This document shows, piece by piece, positions 6,259 to 7,830 of a stretch of 7,830 nucleotides of DNA; the first letter of the stretch is position 1; every line of letters begins with the position of its first letter. The notes under the pieces were generated by a model, which did not search any database, had not been told where the DNA came from, and worked only from the letters and a program-made list of their open reading frames with translations. This DNA comes from PZPK01 sp041590075 (lineage in GTDB: Bacteria; Pseudomonadota; Gammaproteobacteria; Pseudomonadales; Oleiphilaceae). The translations under genes and the position numbers were made by a program. The stretch spans positions 1 to 7,830 of the forward strand of contig JBFHUL010000116.1 in the NCBI GenBank assembly GCA_041590075.1, read 5' to 3'.

Positions 6259-6573
6259 TTAGCGAGATGAGCGGCAATTGCCCGCAAAGTTTATGACGTC
6301 GCCTTTGATGACGGTTACGTTCTCCACTTTGCGTCCGCCTCCCTGTACATTGCCCACATCGAGCGATCCGCATTCTTTGCGACGCTTGCGGGAAGCTTCG
6401 AGTTCCTCTGGCGTCATTTGCGCCTCAAGCGCGCGTTGTTTGGCAATATTGCGATGCACTTTGGCGTTGGAGTCATCGTCCATAAAATCGCCATCGTGGC
6501 CCCAGATGTCGCTGGCCAGGCACGAGCCGGCCGTCAGCATCACAAGCAGGATGCTGCCAAGTAACTGTTTCAT
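6259..6573 (-). CDS. 104-aa secreted protein with a C-terminal DVGNVQG region
   Basis: The family is not recognised. The signal peptide (about 1-20, SCLA|SD) is followed by an acidic stretch (DGDFMDDD), a charged helix (about 38-66, MTPEELEASRKRRK) and a C-terminal beta-like segment (68-100) that reads CGSLDVGNVQGG...VTVIKGDVINFAGNC, bracketed by Cys68 and Cys100. This segment resembles one degenerate unit of the 97-aa repeats (DVGGDVKT...GAVIQNNKGIANKN), suggesting a minor subunit, nucleator or adaptor. The lipobox is poor (AGSC), so lipidation is doubtful. ATG at 6573 is preferred over 6579 because ACAGGA then has normal spacing. The gene sits between the repeat-protein gene (78-nt gap with a hairpin) and the CsgG-like gene (47-nt gap). 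Confidence 0.75.
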   Translation of the reverse strand: MKQLLGSILLVMLTAGSCLASDIWGHDGDFMDDDSNAKVHRNIAKQRALEAQMTPEELEASRKRRKECGSLDVGNVQGGGRKVENVTVIKGDVINFAGNCRSSR

Positions 6574-6614
6574 GGTCATTTTCCTGTTTTCAGAGGGTGG
6601 CTGCGTTCAAGAGG

Positions 6615-6642
6615 GGGCCGGCGCATCACAGCGTGCCGGCCC
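6615..6642 (-). terminator. GC-rich hairpin directly after the second repeat-protein gene
   Basis: Arms GGGCCGGC (6615-6622) and GCCGGCCC (6635-6642) pair perfectly, and the stem can extend past one mismatch. It starts 10 nt after the stop codon at 6652, and no U-tract follows on the minus strand (CCCTCTTGAACG). It lies between the abundant-type small subunit gene and the downstream 104-aa and CsgG-like genes. It could therefore attenuate read-through or stabilise the upstream message so that the subunit is made in excess. Confidence 0.6.
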
Positions 6643-6651
6643 ATTCAGGTA

Positions 6652-6945
6652 TCAATCGGTGACAGAACCGATATTGACCTCATTCTTGTTCGCGATGCCT
6701 TTGTTGTTCTGAATCACGGCGCCCACCTTCACTTTGGTTTTTACGTCGCCGCCTACATCGGTACTTTTACCTGTAACGGAACCGATATTGGCTTCGTTCT
6801 TGTTCGCAATACCGGTGTTTTTTTGCAGAATGACGCCTGCTTTCACGTCAGTTTTTACGTTGCCTTTCACGTCGGCGGCGTGCACCGCACTCGTCCCTGC
6901 CAACAGGGCGCCCGTGATCAGGCTGGTGAGTAGGATATTTTTCAT
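6652..6945 (-). CDS. 97-aa secreted two-repeat protein, copy 2
   Basis: This is a paralogue of 2536-2829. The signal peptide (1-23, VHA|AD) differs from that of copy 1, but the mature 74 residues align without gaps. The two internal repeats (25-62 and 63-97) match each other at 24 of 35 positions, more regular than in copy 1. Both contain VKT-x-VK, Q-x-N-x-GIANKNE and NIGSVT. There is no Cys and no aromatic residue in the mature chain. It is the first gene of the run that contains the CsgG-like channel, so it is the natural candidate substrate of that channel (inference). GAGGG lies 7 nt upstream of the ATG, and the TTCA-N18-TCTA signature ends 91 nt upstream. The sigma-like gene at 7236 is divergent from it. 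Confidence 0.88.
   Translation of the reverse strand: MKNILLTSLITGALLAGTSAVHAADVKGNVKTDVKAGVILQKNTGIANKNEANIGSVTGKSTDVGGDVKTKVKVGAVIQNNKGIANKNEVNIGSVTD
6655..6873 (-). repeat. Two tandem protein-coding repeats in copy 2
   Basis: Repeat 1 is encoded by 6760-6873 and repeat 2 by 6655-6759. The best conserved DNA is the part encoding GIANKNE and NIGSVT (about 6661-6699 and 6775-6813), where near-identical stretches are visible. The strong DNA similarity suggests recent duplication or gene conversion. Confidence 0.8.
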
Positions 6946-7036
6946 TGTCTTGCCCTCAGTTTTTGTTGGTCGTTTCCTTGTCCCAAAAACCGCAAGCCAG
7001 ATGGAGATTGGAGTACCTCATATGGGACATTTTCAT

Positions 7037-7062
7037 TAGACGGACAAGATGCGGGAATTGAA
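7037..7062 (-). promoter_or_regulatory. Promoter-like signature C (TTCA-N18-TCTA) for repeat protein copy 2 and the CsgG-like run
   Basis: On the minus strand: TTCA at 7062-7059, an 18-nt spacer ending in GTCCG, and TCTA at 7040-7037, 91 nt before the ATG at 6945. Copies B and C also share TGAA-x-AT just after TCTA, but C lacks the TTTTTTCG and TATAGC flanks of A and B. On the opposite strand TTGAAA (7058-7063), with GTTATT 17 nt downstream, might serve the divergent sigma-like gene, but that match is weak. The rest of 6946-7235 holds the two 5' leaders and no other gene I can support. Confidence 0.45.
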
Positions 7063-7235
7063 ATACTTTTTTGTTCTAAAGTTATTCTGCTTAGTTGTTG
7101 CGAACGAAATGTCTTTAAAAACAAGCAAAAAGAATTTGGAGTTTCTGGAAATAAATCTGCACGGCGTGTACATTTGCGAGCTATCGACCGGGTGGAGTGG
7201 CTCGGGCGGCGTTCTGCAGGAGACGGATCAAGCGC

Positions 7236-7830
7236 ATGAAGGATACAGCTAGCCAACAGAATTGGCCGGAGCTTGTCTTCGCACCTGAATTTATGGCGGC
7301 CATCAACAAGCTGGCGGTCAAACGCTTTGGTCAGGGCAGTCTTGCAGAGGAGGCAGGCACTTATGTGATTGAATATCTGTCGCACAACCACTGGGAAAAG
7401 TGCCAGTCGTACCAGGGTAAGTCACAGACCACCACCTTCCTCTATACCCTCAGTACTCACGCACTCGAAGAATTCTCACGTAAACGCTTTGGACGCCCGC
7501 GTCCGCCCACCTGGCTGCACGAGCTCGGCGAGATGTGGATCAAGCTATGGCGTAGTTTGTGTCTGGAGCGCCAGGCGCTGCCATCATTGGTGGATCGCTT
7601 TGCGCGGCGCGGGTTTCGAGAGCCCCAGGCGGTCGAGCAGGCTGCGCGGGTCATCAAAGCGCGTATACCTACTTGCGGGCAGTCCAATCGCGACACCGAA
7701 TTAGCCGATGACATTGATCGGCTCAGTGATGTGCAGCAGGCTGAGGCGGCTCATTGCGACAGTGTGCAACCGGAGTTTGAAAACCCCTTTCATGCCGAAT
7801 TATTGATGATGCTCAATGCGATTTGCGACA
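7236..7830 (+). CDS. ECF-like sigma-70 family protein (partial, runs off the right edge)
   Basis: Open from ATG at 7236 to the window end (198 codons, no stop). AGGAGA lies 12 nt upstream, somewhat far, and the frame is closed by TAA at 7152, which leaves little room for another start. Residues about 35-90 look like sigma region 2: an AEEA...VIEYL helix, SYQGKS, then TFLYTLSTHALEEFSRKRFGRPRP. This parallels the F-x-G-x-S...WLYRIARNLAIDHLRR core of ECF sigma factors. After a basic stretch and an Arg-rich helix (about 100-150), the chain becomes acidic (about 160-180). A region 4 helix-turn-helix would lie beyond the window and cannot be confirmed. It is divergent from the repeat-protein/CsgG-like run and could recognise the shared TTCA/TCTA signature; that link is inferred from position only. 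The alternative is a sigma-related or unrelated helical regulator. Confidence 0.6.
   Translation, partial: MKDTASQQNWPELVFAPEFMAAINKLAVKRFGQGSLAEEAGTYVIEYLSHNHWEKCQSYQGKSQTTTFLYTLSTHALEEFSRKRFGRPRPPTWLHELGEMWIKLWRSLCLERQALPSLVDRFARRGFREPQAVEQAARVIKARIPTCGQSNRDTELADDIDRLSDVQQAEAAHCDSVQPEFENPFHAELLMMLNAICD

Noticed and set aside
6212..6373. N-terminal extension of the CsgG-like frame by 54 codons
   Set aside because: It is Arg-rich, lacks a signal peptide, overlaps the 104-aa gene, and would bury the clear lipoprotein signal that begins at 6211 behind GGATC-type ribosome-site sequence.
6655..6873. CRISPR-like direct repeat
   Set aside because: The two repeated blocks are in frame inside a coding sequence with a signal peptide and give a conserved protein repeat. 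There is no array of short repeats with unique spacers.
2536..6945. Classical curli (csg) operon
   Set aside because: Only the channel-type protein resembles Csg. The small proteins lack the curlin S-x5-G/Q repeat pattern, and no CsgE, CsgF or CsgD-like protein was recognised.
7049..7252. 67-codon plus-strand frame with a hydrophobic start
   Set aside because: It lies in the AT-rich divergent promoter region, overlaps the start of the sigma-like gene, has no ribosome site and contains promoter elements. It is most likely a chance frame.
6942..7391. Minus-strand 149-codon frame across the divergent promoter region
   Set aside because: It crosses promoter C, overlaps the start of copy 2 and runs antisense to the sigma-like gene. 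It has no signal peptide or domain-like pattern.

Overview
The window looks like a moderately GC-rich gammaproteobacterial chromosome segment. The evidence is Gram-negative envelope proteins throughout: two lipoproteins with clear lipoboxes, an OmpA-type peptidoglycan-binding protein, an autotransporter beta-domain and a CsgG-like outer-membrane channel. The genus cannot be told from the sequence; a marine or environmental species is only a guess. No tRNA, rRNA, insertion sequence, phage gene or CRISPR array was seen.

Layout, left to right. At the left edge (1-42, minus) is the first 14 codons of a small secreted protein that runs out of the window. Divergent from it is a lipoprotein alpha/beta hydrolase (194-1045, plus). 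It converges on an autotransporter-like protein (1071-2366, minus) through a shared hairpin. Next, all on the minus strand, come a 97-aa two-repeat secreted protein (2536-2829) and a run of six genes transcribed from right to left. These are a second 97-aa two-repeat protein (6652-6945), a 104-aa secreted protein (6259-6573), a 501-aa CsgG-like lipoprotein with a peptidoglycan-binding-like segment and a DUF4384-like C-terminus (4706-6211), a 115-aa secreted protein (4348-4695), an OmpA-like periplasmic protein (3742-4323) and a GIN-domain/DUF2807 protein (2983-3720). At the right edge a divergent gene (7236 to beyond 7830, plus) encodes an ECF-like sigma-70 family protein.

The most interesting reading is that 2536-6945 is an uncharacterised export system related in logic to curli (CsgG) and holdfast anchoring (HfaB). 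It would combine a CsgG-family pore fused to envelope-anchoring domains, a second peptidoglycan anchor (OmpA-like), small accessory proteins, and tiny highly repetitive exported subunits that could build a fibre or surface coat. The two 97-aa paralogues have the same length and are about 76 percent identical after the signal peptide. Each is made of two internal repeats ending in GIANKN...GSVT, and each is followed within about 12 nt by a strong GC-rich hairpin without a U-tract.

The three small-subunit genes (one cut by the window edge) share a promoter-like signature upstream: TTCA, exactly 18 nt, TCTA, with G(T/C)CC(C/G) just before TCTA, 76-91 nt from each start codon. I found no equivalent in front of the autotransporter. 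A sigma-factor-like gene sits divergently next to one of these promoters, so a dedicated regulon is plausible. All functional assignments for the small proteins, and the link between sigma gene and promoter, are inference.
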